This document shows positions 26,947 through 35,703 of a DNA stretch of 62,247 bases, piece after piece. The position numbers and the translations under genes are program-made. The stretch is from Actinomycetaceae bacterium (GTDB taxonomy: Bacteria > Actinomycetota > Actinomycetes > Actinomycetales > Actinomycetaceae), in the NCBI GenBank assembly GCA_030537795.1, contig JAUNVE010000008.1:1-62247 (forward strand), given 5' to 3'. The notes beneath the pieces were generated by a model. That model saw nothing but the letters and a program-made list of their open reading frames with translations. It did no database searches and was not told where the DNA came from. Each line of letters starts with the position of its first letter. The first letter of the stretch is position 1.

Positions 26947-28251
26947 GTGGATATTGCAACACTATCGGGTCTCATTCTCGTTCTCGGCATCGCCATTCTC
27001 CTCCTCCTATCGGTTCCAATTTCGGTGGCGGTAGGACTCTCTAGCGCGGCCGCCGCCGCCATCGCCCTCGGATATGACAATGCTGTTTTGACATCTGCCC
27101 AGCAGATGTTCCGCGGCATCAACTCATTCACACTGCTGGCTATTCCCTTCTTCGTTTTAGCTGGCGTCATTATGAACAACGGCGGGATAGCTCTCCGGTT
27201 AATTAACGCCGCTAAAGTTATCGTCGGACGAGCCCCCGGCTCATTGGCGCAAACAAACGTGGCTGCCAACGCAATGTTCGGTTCCGTTTCCGGATCAGCC
27301 GTCGCCTCAGTCGCAGCAGTCGGATCAACTATGTCGCCGCTTCAGGCAAAAGATGGCTACGACCGTAGTTTTGCCGCGGCAACCAACATAGCCTCCGCGC
27401 CCTCCGGCATGATTATCCCTCCGTCGAACCTCATGATCGTGTACTCCCTCATTTCGAGTACCTCGATCACCGCGCTGTTCATGGGCGGTTACATCCCCGG
27501 AACGCTATGGGCCCTCACCTGCATGGTGATCGTCTACTTATATGCGCGCAAACGTCCCGAACTGAAAATCACTGAACGCGTGCCGTTTAAAACACGAGTG
27601 AAGATAGTACTTGATGCTGTCCCGTCACTGATGTTGATCGTCATCGTCATCGGCGGCATTCTGCTCGGTTACTTTACCGCCACAGAAGCATCCTGTATTG
27701 CCGTTCTTTACGCCCTCGCTCTGTCGTTCATTTATCGCGCAATTTCCATTAGGGATCTCAAACCGATTTTCCTCGAATCCGCCAAAACCACGGCTATCGT
27801 GATGTTCCTCATCGGTGTTTCTACCGTCATGAGCTGGGTGATGTCCTATGCGAAGATTCCAGAGGCGGTCACCCAGGTGATGTTCTCCATCAGTTCCAAC
27901 CCCTATATTCTGCTACTGATCATCATCATCGTTCTTCTTATCGTCGGCGCCTTTATGGATCCGACACCCGCGGTGCTGATCTTCGGCCCCATCCTCCTTC
28001 CGGTTGTGACCTCATTCGGAATGACGCCAACTCATTTCGGTATTTTCATCGTCATGGCGCTTTCGATTGGCACCATTACGCCACCGGTCGGCCCCGTCTT
28101 ATTCGTTGGAGCACGCGTAGCAAATATTCGAATCGAGGACGTGACACGTCAGTTGATTCCTTATTTCCTCGCGCTCGTTGCGCTGTTGACTGTCGTCGCT
28201 TTTGTGCCCGAACTGTCAACCTGGCTACCCAGCCTCCTCGGATTGATTTAA
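26947..28251 (+). CDS. TRAP transporter large permease (DctM family)
   Basis: This 434-residue polytopic protein catalyses Na+-linked import with DctQ. Family motifs include SFTLLAIPFFVLAGVIMNNGG, FGSVSGSAVASVAAVGS, ASAPSGMIIPPSNLMI and ITPPVGPVLFVGA. The start is GTG at 26947 with a strong AGGAGG upstream. It is followed by kduI after 29 bases. Confidence 0.95.
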   Translation: MDIATLSGLILVLGIAILLLLSVPISVAVGLSSAAAAAIALGYDNAVLTSAQQMFRGINSFTLLAIPFFVLAGVIMNNGGIALRLINAAKVIVGRAPGSLAQTNVAANAMFGSVSGSAVASVAAVGSTMSPLQAKDGYDRSFAAATNIASAPSGMIIPPSNLMIVYSLISSTSITALFMGGYIPGTLWALTCMVIVYLYARKRPELKITERVPFKTRVKIVLDAVPSLMLIVIVIGGILLGYFTATEASCIAVLYALALSFIYRAISIRDLKPIFLESAKTTAIVMFLIGVSTVMSWVMSYAKIPEAVTQVMFSISSNPYILLLIIIIVLLIVGAFMDPTPAVLIFGPILLPVVTSFGMTPTHFGIFIVMALSIGTITPPVGPVLFVGARVANIRIEDVTRQLIPYFLALVALLTVVAFVPELSTWLPSLLGLI

Positions 28252-28280
28252 CACTGTCAAGTTGAGTAGAAAGGTCAACA

Positions 28281-29123
28281 ATGTCCATCACAGTTACCCA
28301 GCGGTACGCAACTAGCCCCGCGCAACTCATCGGTATGGATACCGAAGAGACGCGGAAGCGGTACCTCGTGGACAATCTGTTCTCCCCGGATGAGGTGACA
28401 GCTGTGTACACGCATCATGACCGCATCGTCATTGCTGGCATCCTCCCGGTTAAAGAAACAGTTTTGCTCCCCGGATTCCCCGAAATCCGCTCCGATCACT
28501 TCTTCGATCACCGCGAAGCCGGAATCGTCAACGTCGGCGGTACCGGCTCCATCACGATAGATGGTGAAAGCTACACACTCGTCAAAGGTGCCTGCCTGTA
28601 TATCGGGCGCGGCAAAACCACCGTCGAATTTGCGTCAGATAACGGCAACGATCCGGCACGGTTCTATCTCTTTTCCGCACCCGCCCACACCGAATACCCA
28701 ACCGCTCTGGTTGAGCCCGGTCAAGGAACTATTCGTGAACTCGGTGACCAGAAGACCTCCAACCGCCGCACTCTCAATCAGTACATCCACGAAGATGGCA
28801 TCCGGTCCTGCCAGGTCGTTATGGGCGTGACACAGCTGCACGAAGGAAGTATGTGGAACACCATGCCCTCGCATACCCACGATCGTCGCACCGAATGTTA
28901 CCTGTACTTCGATGTCCCCGAGGATCAGCGAGTTATTCACCTCATGGGCAAGCCCCAAGAAACGCGGCATATGATTGTGGCGAATAATCAGGCAATCATC
29001 TCACCGAGCTGGTCCATCCATTCGGGGGTCGGAACGGAAGCATATTCCTTTGTCTGGGCAATGGCTGGCGAAAACCAATCATTCGACGACATGGACACCT
29101 TCCCCGTCACCGAAATGCTCTGA
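28281..29123 (+). CDS. kduI: 5-keto-4-deoxyuronate isomerase
   Basis: KduI converts 4-deoxy-L-threo-5-hexosulose uronate to 3-deoxy-D-glycero-2,5-hexodiulosonate. It is a Zn-dependent double-cupin enzyme. The 280-residue length fits. The metal site is visible as MPSHTHDRRTECYLYF (His, His, Glu) with a further His in WSIHSGVG, and VNVGGTGSI marks the first cupin. It sits between the TRAP permease and the IclR regulator, giving the cluster its uronate assignment. The same enzyme in enterobacteria has also been linked to galacturonate and glucuronate use. Confidence 0.95.
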   Translation: MSITVTQRYATSPAQLIGMDTEETRKRYLVDNLFSPDEVTAVYTHHDRIVIAGILPVKETVLLPGFPEIRSDHFFDHREAGIVNVGGTGSITIDGESYTLVKGACLYIGRGKTTVEFASDNGNDPARFYLFSAPAHTEYPTALVEPGQGTIRELGDQKTSNRRTLNQYIHEDGIRSCQVVMGVTQLHEGSMWNTMPSHTHDRRTECYLYFDVPEDQRVIHLMGKPQETRHMIVANNQAIISPSWSIHSGVGTEAYSFVWAMAGENQSFDDMDTFPVTEML

Positions 29124-29139
29124 GATACCATCTACAGTG

Positions 29140-29913
29140 ATGACACAGTTGACCGCACTCGAGAAGGCCCTGGTAATTCTAGAGGCCGCCGTTGACCACC
29201 CCACCTTCTCCGAAATCACCGCGAGAACTGGATTGGCCAAGGCAACAGTGCACCGCAATCTCGCGACCTTCATTGACCGCCAGTTCCTCGTCCTTTCCCC
29301 GGAAGGACGCTACATGCCCGGTCCGCGATTCCTCGCACTCACCGGTTCCGCATTCGCGGAAGTCGACATTACGGCGCTGGTTGAACCTCTGGCAATGGAT
29401 CTCGCGCAAAGAATGCAATGCACCGTCCACGTCGGCACCCGGGTTGGCGACGAGATGCTCTATCTCGTACGCGCCGATTCAGATAAGCCGTACCGGATGC
29501 CTTCTCGAGTGGGGGCAACAACGCCAATGCACAGTTCAGGCATCGGAAAAGCCGTGCTCGCACAGCTTTCCGATGAAGAAATCAAACGTGTAGTCTCCCG
29601 AGTTGGACTGCGTCGCCTAACGGCTCGAACCCTTACTCGTCAAGCCGATCTGATGCGAGAAATCCGGCAAATCCGCTCCCTCGGATACGCCCACGATCGT
29701 GAAGAAAACGTTCCGGGTGTCATCTGTATTGCGGCGGCGGTCAACGATTACACGCATAGCACCAGCTACGCGGTATCGATCACCTCACTAGCTCTGGAAC
29801 ACACGGAAGAAGAACTTGAACGCATGGCACCGGATTTGCTCGCCACAGCCGATGCAATGACAGCAGCCATCGGTGGCTCAGCTGATTCGATACCAATGGC
29901 GGTATCACTCTAA
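29140..29913 (+). CDS. IclR-family transcriptional regulator
   Basis: A 257-residue protein with an N-terminal winged helix-turn-helix (FSEITARTGLAKATVHRNLATFIDRQFL, about residues 24-50) and a C-terminal ligand-binding IclR/GAF-like domain with HVGTRVGDEMLYLVR, SSGIGKAVLAQL and YAHDREENVPGVICIAAAV. ATG 29140 is directly preceded by GTG 29137, either of which could start. It is read with the uronate genes and probably represses them until a pathway intermediate such as KDG binds, as for KdgR. The candidate operators are the dyads at 25243-25266 and 29986-30000. Confidence 0.92.
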   Translation: MTQLTALEKALVILEAAVDHPTFSEITARTGLAKATVHRNLATFIDRQFLVLSPEGRYMPGPRFLALTGSAFAEVDITALVEPLAMDLAQRMQCTVHVGTRVGDEMLYLVRADSDKPYRMPSRVGATTPMHSSGIGKAVLAQLSDEEIKRVVSRVGLRRLTARTLTRQADLMREIRQIRSLGYAHDREENVPGVICIAAAVNDYTHSTSYAVSITSLALEHTEEELERMAPDLLATADAMTAAIGGSADSIPMAVSL

Positions 29914-29973
29914 ACTGCGTCCCTCGACCTGTGTGACGAATTCACCAGGACGCTTACACGCACTTCTCCCATT

Positions 29974-30000
29974 TATATTCTGAACGTGCGCACTGCGCAC
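29974..30000 (+). promoter_or_regulatory. Predicted -10 box and palindromic operator of the second uronate transcription unit
   Basis: TATATT at 29974-29979 is a good -10 box. The perfect dyad GTGCGCA-C-TGCGCAC at 29986-30000 would cover the start of transcription. Its core T.CGC...GCG.A is shared with the dyad at 25252-25266. No clear -35 is seen. A ribosome binding site AAGGAG follows 12-15 bases before the ATG at 30020. Confidence 0.55.
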
Positions 30001-30019
30001 AGAAAAGGAGACGGCGACC

Positions 30020-31033
30020 ATGAGTATTGGTCGTATCGTCGTCACCGAATGCGATCACGATGCCTTCGCTGAAGAAGAGCACGTGGCCGCACAGTGCGAC
30101 TTTGATTTCCGAGTCGAGCAGTCAACTGCCGACACACTCATCGATAACTGCCGTGATGCGAACGGCCTCCTCGTTCAATATGCAAATATCACGGGCCGAG
30201 TTCTCGACGAATTGCCGAATGTCGCTGTAGTTGTGCGCTACGGAGTTGGTTTCGACACTGTCGACGTACCAGCAGCTACGGCACGAGGCGTCGCCGTATG
30301 CAACGTGCCCGACTACGGAACGGAAGCAGTTTCCGATCATGCTATTGCGCTAGCGATTACTGCTGCCCGCGGTATTTCTACCCTCCATGAGGGCGTGCGT
30401 GCGGGGCGCTATGATCTGAATGCCGCCAGTCCCATCTTCCAGTTCCGCAATCAAGTATTTGGGGTGCTGGGCCTGGGACGCATAGGTTCTGCCGTTGCGC
30501 GAAAGGCGCGCGCACTGGGCTTTCGCGTGATTGGTCACGACATAGTCGCTGAAGCAGGAACACAATACAACGGTTGTGAGGCGGTGAGCTTTGATAACCT
30601 CCTGCAATCCTCAGACGTCATATCCGTTCACGTTCCGCTCGATGAATCCACTCGCTACCTGGTCGGGCACAAACAAATTAGTCAGATGAAGCCCGGCAGC
30701 ATCCTCATCAATACGGCACGCGGTGGAATCATTGACACAAATGCCGTGGTGGATGCCCTGGCAGAGCGACATCTGGCCGCCGTCGGCTTCGACTGTCACG
30801 AAACCGAGCCAGTTCCACCCAGCCACCCCTTGACTGCTTTCCCCCAAGCGATCCTGACCCCGCATGTTGCGTGGTATTCCGAAGAATCATACGGGGAACT
30901 CAAAAGACGCACCATGCGGGCCGCAACTGATGTTTTGACCGGCGTGCGTCCAGCCGGTTTGCTCAACCCCGAGGTTTTCGATTCCACTGCTTTCCACCAG
31001 CGTCTCGACCGGATGAGGAGGGCTCACTCATGA
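30020..31033 (+). CDS. D-isomer-specific 2-hydroxyacid dehydrogenase (CtBP-like)
   Basis: A NAD(P)-dependent dehydrogenase of 337 residues. The nucleotide fold has GVLGLGRIGSAVARKA (about residues 150-165). Catalytic residues are Arg in NTARGGIID, Glu in CHETEPVP and His in LTPHVAWYSEESY; the last sequence is of the C-terminal-binding-protein type. Relatives reduce 2-keto acids, including 2-ketogluconate and hydroxypyruvate. It is first of the unit 30020-36503 and overlaps the next gene by four bases. In this setting it may act on a keto sugar acid, but the exact substrate is not shown. Confidence 0.88.
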   Translation: MSIGRIVVTECDHDAFAEEEHVAAQCDFDFRVEQSTADTLIDNCRDANGLLVQYANITGRVLDELPNVAVVVRYGVGFDTVDVPAATARGVAVCNVPDYGTEAVSDHAIALAITAARGISTLHEGVRAGRYDLNAASPIFQFRNQVFGVLGLGRIGSAVARKARALGFRVIGHDIVAEAGTQYNGCEAVSFDNLLQSSDVISVHVPLDESTRYLVGHKQISQMKPGSILINTARGGIIDTNAVVDALAERHLAAVGFDCHETEPVPPSHPLTAFPQAILTPHVAWYSEESYGELKRRTMRAATDVLTGVRPAGLLNPEVFDSTAFHQRLDRMRRAHS

Positions 31034-32058
31034 CGAATATGACGGCCGCTGTCTGGACCGACACAGAAACGCTTGAAATTCAAACCCTCCCGCTACCGGA
31101 TATTCCAGACGATTTCGTCCTGCTTAAGGTTGCTCATGTTGGCATTTGTGGCACCGATCTAGCGATCTACCACGGTCAACATCCGCGAGCTCAGCACGGT
31201 CTTATTATGGGACACGAAATTTCCGGATGGATCGTGGATCCCGAAAGAGGGCTGGACAAGCTGGGTCCACTCGTTGTCGCTGAACCGCTCATCTCCTGTG
31301 GATCCTGCGGCACCTGCCTATCGGGGAATCGTCATGTGTGTCAGAATCTGGGCTTATTTGGCATCGACGAGCCCGGTGCGCTCGCCGAATATGTGGCTCT
31401 TCCAGAGCGGATTTTGCATCGTGTACGTCCGCATATCGACACGACGGTAGCTACTCTCGCCGAACCGCTGGCCGTCGCCGTGCATGCCCTCGCCATGTCA
31501 GCAATGAAAACCGGCGATATCGTAGGCGTTTACGGGGCCGGTCCCATCGGTCTCCTCACTGCCATTATGGCGCGTCACACCGGCGCCCACAGTGTCATCA
31601 TTACCGATCCGAGTCCATGGCGCCGCAAAGTAGCTCGCGATTTCGGCTTCACCGTGGTGGAACCGGAGCAGACCATGGAGGCGATGGCTCTCGAACTGAC
31701 TCACGGAAATGGATTCGACCTGGTGTTTGACGCCGCCGGGTATCCGTCGGTTGTCGCAGAGCTGACGAAAGTAGTGCGTATACGCGGACAAATCGTGATA
31801 GTCGGTGTCCACAAAACACCAGTTCCCATTGACCTGCGTGATGTCTGTTTTAAAGAAATCGACATGGTGGGTGTGCGCGTCTACACAACCGAAGATTTCG
31901 TTGAGGCTGTTGCCCTCATTAACGACGGTGAACTCGAATTGGAGCATTTTCCAATCCAGTCTTTTGTCCTCGATAACGCCGAAGCAGCGTTCATTTCTGC
32001 CGCCCGCGGCACCGACTGTCTGAAAGTTCTCATATCGCCATCAGGAGCGAAGTCATGA
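31030..32058 (+). CDS. Zinc-dependent medium-chain dehydrogenase (idonate/sorbitol dehydrogenase-like)
   Basis: A 342-residue MDR family enzyme. The catalytic zinc site is marked by ICGTDLAIYHG and GHEISG, and the structural zinc by four Cys in CGSCGTCLSGNRHVC. The cofactor fold has VGVYGAGPIGLL. Sequence style fits polyol or sugar-acid dehydrogenases such as L-idonate 5-dehydrogenase. Four-base overlaps link it to both neighbours, and the following SDR resembles gluconate 5-dehydrogenase. The pair could interconvert an aldonic acid and its keto form; this is inference. Confidence 0.87.
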   Translation: MTNMTAAVWTDTETLEIQTLPLPDIPDDFVLLKVAHVGICGTDLAIYHGQHPRAQHGLIMGHEISGWIVDPERGLDKLGPLVVAEPLISCGSCGTCLSGNRHVCQNLGLFGIDEPGALAEYVALPERILHRVRPHIDTTVATLAEPLAVAVHALAMSAMKTGDIVGVYGAGPIGLLTAIMARHTGAHSVIITDPSPWRRKVARDFGFTVVEPEQTMEAMALELTHGNGFDLVFDAAGYPSVVAELTKVVRIRGQIVIVGVHKTPVPIDLRDVCFKEIDMVGVRVYTTEDFVEAVALINDGELELEHFPIQSFVLDNAEAAFISAARGTDCLKVLISPSGAKS

Positions 32059-32807
32059 ACCCATTTGATCTCACCGGAAAAACCGCTGTCGTTACCGGAG
32101 GCGCACGCGGACTCGGCGTCGGTGTCACGCGTTCACTGCTCGCCGCCGGATCCGACGTCATCATCATGTCGCGCGGGACAATTAGTTCCGCTTTATATAC
32201 TCATGCCCGCGAATGCGGTCGCAACCTAAGATATGAAAAGACAGATCTCGCCGACCGGCAATCCGTCGAACGCGCGGCTGGTAATATCCTCGCGGAAAAC
32301 TCCGTCGATATTCTCGTGAATAACGCGGGCACGCAGGATCGACATCCAGCTGTCGATTTCCCTATCGACTCGTGGGACCGCGTACTACAGACAAATCTCA
32401 CCGCGGTTTTTCAACTGTGTCAGATTTTTGGGGCTCCCATGGTGGAACGTGGTGATGGGAAGATCATTAATCTCGCATCACTGCTGTCTTTTCAGGGAGG
32501 CATCACCGTCCCTGCCTACGCTGCGAGCAAGGGAGCAGTCGCCCAGTTAACCAAAGCACTGTGCAACGAGTGGTCCGCGCACGGCGTCAACGTCAACGCT
32601 ATCGCCCCCGGGTATATGGCAACCGATATGAATGAGCAACTCATCGCTGATCCCGTGCGCAGCACCGAAATTCTTTCCCGTATTCCAGCCGGCCGCTGGG
32701 GTAAAGCCGAAGATATCGGAGATACCGTTGTTTTCCTCGCCTCCCGCGCTGCCGCCTACATCCACGGCCACATACTCGTCGTTGATGGCGGGTGGATGGC
32801 ACGTTAA
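32055..32807 (+). CDS. Short-chain dehydrogenase, gluconate 5-dehydrogenase/KduD-like
   Basis: A 250-residue classical SDR with cofactor motif TGGARGLGVGV, NNAGTQDRHPAVDFP, a catalytic Ser in NLASLLSF and YAASK. The NNAG.Q.RHP segment resembles IdnO/gluconate 5-dehydrogenases, while KduD enzymes are close relatives. It is one of two SDRs in the operon; the other (35700-36503) is my better KduD candidate. It follows the zinc dehydrogenase with a four-base overlap. Confidence 0.87.
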   Translation: MNPFDLTGKTAVVTGGARGLGVGVTRSLLAAGSDVIIMSRGTISSALYTHARECGRNLRYEKTDLADRQSVERAAGNILAENSVDILVNNAGTQDRHPAVDFPIDSWDRVLQTNLTAVFQLCQIFGAPMVERGDGKIINLASLLSFQGGITVPAYAASKGAVAQLTKALCNEWSAHGVNVNAIAPGYMATDMNEQLIADPVRSTEILSRIPAGRWGKAEDIGDTVVFLASRAAAYIHGHILVVDGGWMAR

Positions 32808-32847
32808 AACCATCTCTTCCACACCACCCAACGTTAGGACATGCGAC

Positions 32848-33498
32848 ATGAACATTCTCACTGAACTTGAACAACACATTATTATTCCCGTTGTTGTACT
32901 CAACAACGCGGCAGATGCTGCGCCACTGGGTGACGCACTAGTTGCCGGAGGTCTACCGGTAGCCGAAGTTACTTTTCGCACCGCTGCCGCTGCCGAGTCA
33001 ATCAAAACTATGGCGGAACGTGGCGATATTCTCGTCGGCGCCGGCACCGTCCTCACCCCCGAACAAGTTAACCAAGCTGTTGACGCCGGAGCACGCTATA
33101 TTGTCTCTCCCGGCCTGAGTGCCGCCGTGGTGGAACAGTGCCGTAAGCGTGATGTGCCGGTGTTACCGGGTGCCGTCACTCCCTCCGAAATTCAACAGGC
33201 GCTTGAGCTTGGCATTAAAACGGTAAAGTTCTTCCCCGCCGGCACAAACGGCGGTGCCAGTGCCATCAAAGCGCTGAGTGCCCCGTTTGTCGACGTCAGT
33301 TTTGTTCCCACCGGTGGCGTCTCCCCCGATAATCTCGCCGACTACCTGGCGGTACCTGCCGTCCGCGCAGTCGGTGGGTCCTGGATGGTTCCCGGCAAAC
33401 TCATTGAAGCCGGCGAGTTTGACACCATCATCGACAAGACCGCGAATGCTGTGGAACTCGCGCATTCACTTCGCTCAACTACCGCAACAGAAGGATAG
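32848..33498 (+). CDS. eda: 2-dehydro-3-deoxy-phosphogluconate (KDPG) aldolase
   Basis: Class I aldolase of 216 residues that splits KDPG into pyruvate and glyceraldehyde 3-phosphate. The motifs are VAEVTFRT with the catalytic Glu, GAGTVLTPEQV, PGAVTPSEI and the Schiff-base Lys in TVKFFPAG, then PTGGVSPDN. The frame is open back into the previous gene, but ATG 32848 gives the family start NILTELEQ and has AGGA nine bases upstream. It is the last step of the uronate route encoded here. Confidence 0.95.
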   Translation: MNILTELEQHIIIPVVVLNNAADAAPLGDALVAGGLPVAEVTFRTAAAAESIKTMAERGDILVGAGTVLTPEQVNQAVDAGARYIVSPGLSAAVVEQCRKRDVPVLPGAVTPSEIQQALELGIKTVKFFPAGTNGGASAIKALSAPFVDVSFVPTGGVSPDNLADYLAVPAVRAVGGSWMVPGKLIEAGEFDTIIDKTANAVELAHSLRSTTATEG

Positions 33499-33502
33499 GA
33501 AT

Positions 33503-34630
33503 ATGACACACGAGATTCCTCAAGAAATCGCCGCCCTCAACCTGCGTCCAGCGGAAGAATGCCGCTACGACGCGGTATCGCTCGGTGAAGTGATGCTTCG
33601 TCTTGATCCGGGTGAAGGGCGTATTCGTACCGCACGGAACTTCCGCGTCTGGGAGGGGGGCGGCGAATATAACGTCACCCGCGGATTGCGGCGAGCCTTC
33701 GGGCTTCGCGGTGCCATTGTCACCGGCTTGGTCGATAACGAAATCGGCCGACTGGTGGAAGATTTCATCCTCACCGGTGGTCTCGACACCGAGTTCATTC
33801 ACTGGGTTGAATCCGACGGAGTGGGCCGCACCTCTCGCAATGGCCTGAACTTCACCGAACGCGGATTTGGTGTGCGCGGTGCAGTTGGCGTGTCGGACCG
33901 CGGGCACACCGCCGCCTCCCAACTGGGGCCGGACGATATTGACTGGGACAAGCTATTTGGTGAATACGGTGTTCGGTGGCTCCACACCGGTGGAATCTAC
34001 GCGGCGCTGTCTGAAACCGCGGCTGAAACCGTGAAAACCGCCGTATCCAAAGCCAAGGAATACGGAACCGTGGTTTCCTACGACCTCAACTACCGTCCGT
34101 CACTATGGAAATCCATCGGTGGACAAGAAAAGGCGCAGGAAGTCAACCGTGCTATTGCACCTCTCATTGACGTGATGATCGGTAACGAAGAAGACTTTAC
34201 CGCCTCGCTTGGTTTCGAAGTAGAGGGCGTCGATGAATCATTGTCCGATCTTGATGCCAACGCATTTGCGGCCATGATCAATCGGGTAGCCGAAGAGTTC
34301 CCGAACTTTAAGGTCATCGGCACAACCATGCGGGGTGTCAAGACCGCAACGGTGAACGATTGGGGCGCAATCGCCTGGTCACCGGCAACCGGAGTTGTCG
34401 AAGCAGTTCACCGCCCGGGCCTCGAAATCATGGACCGAGTCGGAGGCGGAGATTCATTTGCATCAGGGCTGATTTTCGGCCTCATCGATGGACAACCTCT
34501 CGAAACGGCAGTCAACTACGGTGCTGCTCACGGCGCACTTGCCATGACCACACCGGGCGACACGACGATGGCAACTAAAGCGGAAGTGTTAAAGCTCGCC
34601 GCCGGTGGTTCCGCTCGGGTCGACCGATAA
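33503..34630 (+). CDS. kdgK: PfkB-family sugar kinase, probable 2-keto-3-deoxygluconate kinase
   Basis: A 375-residue ribokinase-fold enzyme. The first motif region VWEGGGEYNVTRGLRRAFG binds the sugar, and RVGGGDSFASGLIFGL holds the catalytic Asp and anion hole. It is a little longer than typical KdgK (about 310). It lies between KDPG aldolase (4 bases upstream) and an oxidoreductase, so phosphorylation of KDG to KDPG is the natural role. AAGGATAGGA precedes ATG 33503; the longer frame upstream runs through the aldolase gene and is not used. Confidence 0.9.
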   Translation: MTHEIPQEIAALNLRPAEECRYDAVSLGEVMLRLDPGEGRIRTARNFRVWEGGGEYNVTRGLRRAFGLRGAIVTGLVDNEIGRLVEDFILTGGLDTEFIHWVESDGVGRTSRNGLNFTERGFGVRGAVGVSDRGHTAASQLGPDDIDWDKLFGEYGVRWLHTGGIYAALSETAAETVKTAVSKAKEYGTVVSYDLNYRPSLWKSIGGQEKAQEVNRAIAPLIDVMIGNEEDFTASLGFEVEGVDESLSDLDANAFAAMINRVAEEFPNFKVIGTTMRGVKTATVNDWGAIAWSPATGVVEAVHRPGLEIMDRVGGGDSFASGLIFGLIDGQPLETAVNYGAAHGALAMTTPGDTTMATKAEVLKLAAGGSARVDR

Positions 34631-34653
34631 GCAGTCGGGAAAGGAAAGATATC

Positions 34654-35703
34654 GTGCCCGTTCTCAACCCGATGGACGCACCCGCTATCCGGTGGGGTAT
34701 TCTCGGCGCAGGCACAATTGCGGATCGTTTTGCGAGAGCCGTCAGCCAATGGACGTCCTCCAGCATTCACGCGGTTGGCGCGCGCTCAAAGCGCGGGGCA
34801 CAATCTTTCGCTGACACGCACGCAATCCCCACAGCATACGAGGGATACCACGATCTCGTCGCCGACAGTGAAATCGATGCGGTCTACGTGGCAACACCTC
34901 ACTCGTTTCACGCCGACCACGCGATACTCGCGATTAAAGCGGGTAAGCCTGTGCTCGTGGAAAAACCGCTGACCCACACGTCGGCCTCTGCGCACGCACT
35001 TGTGGCGGCTGCCCGCGAGCAGGGGGTATTTGCCATGGAGGCGATGAAAACGCGCCATCTGCCTCACGTCGCGGCAATACACGACCTCATCGACAATGGC
35101 GAAATCGGTGACATCGTCTATATTCAGGCAGATCATTCGCAATGCCTAACCCACGTGCCTCGGCTACTCGACCCGACACTCGCCGGAGGCGCACTGCTCG
35201 ATCTCGGCGTTTACCCCGTGTCATTCGTCGTTGACTTTCTCGGCCTGCCCACGAAGGTGACGGCACGGGGTCGACTCACCGACCGCGGTGTTGACGCACA
35301 TTCCACCGCATTATTGGAATATCCGAATGCCCATGCGGTGATGACGACGAGTTTCACCGGATACGGCGAAAACCGGGCAACCATTGTCGGAACCGAAGGT
35401 CACATTTCGATCGACGGATACTTCTTCAACGCAACCTCGTTCCGGGTCCACCGACGCGATGGCGCGTCGTGGACTTTCGATGGGTCGCCTCCGAACGGCC
35501 TCCAGTATGAAGCCGCCGAGGTTGCGCGCTGTCTTGCCGCCGGTGAATGCGAAAGTGCTCGCATGCCACTCGATGAATCGATCGCCATCGTTGAGCTACT
35601 CGACAGTATTCGCCAGCAAATCGGAGTGATCTATCCACACGAACCGACCTCTTCCGCAATTCACAACAGTTTTCAGCAAAGTAGTAAAGGAATAACATCA
35701 TGA
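34654..35703 (+). CDS. Gfo/Idh/MocA-family oxidoreductase
   Basis: A 349-residue NAD(P)-dependent enzyme. The N-terminal Rossmann fold begins WGILGAGTIADRFARAV, and EKP in VLVEKPLTHT (about residue 107) is the family signature. The C-terminal alpha/beta domain contains GGALLDLGVYPVSF. The start is GTG at 34654 after GGAAAG. Members act on free or nucleotide-linked sugars and inositols, by oxidation, reduction or glycoside cleavage. It overlaps kduD by four bases; the reaction in uronate use is not defined. Confidence 0.87.
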   Translation: MPVLNPMDAPAIRWGILGAGTIADRFARAVSQWTSSSIHAVGARSKRGAQSFADTHAIPTAYEGYHDLVADSEIDAVYVATPHSFHADHAILAIKAGKPVLVEKPLTHTSASAHALVAAAREQGVFAMEAMKTRHLPHVAAIHDLIDNGEIGDIVYIQADHSQCLTHVPRLLDPTLAGGALLDLGVYPVSFVVDFLGLPTKVTARGRLTDRGVDAHSTALLEYPNAHAVMTTSFTGYGENRATIVGTEGHISIDGYFFNATSFRVHRRDGASWTFDGSPPNGLQYEAAEVARCLAAGECESARMPLDESIAIVELLDSIRQQIGVIYPHEPTSSAIHNSFQQSSKGITS

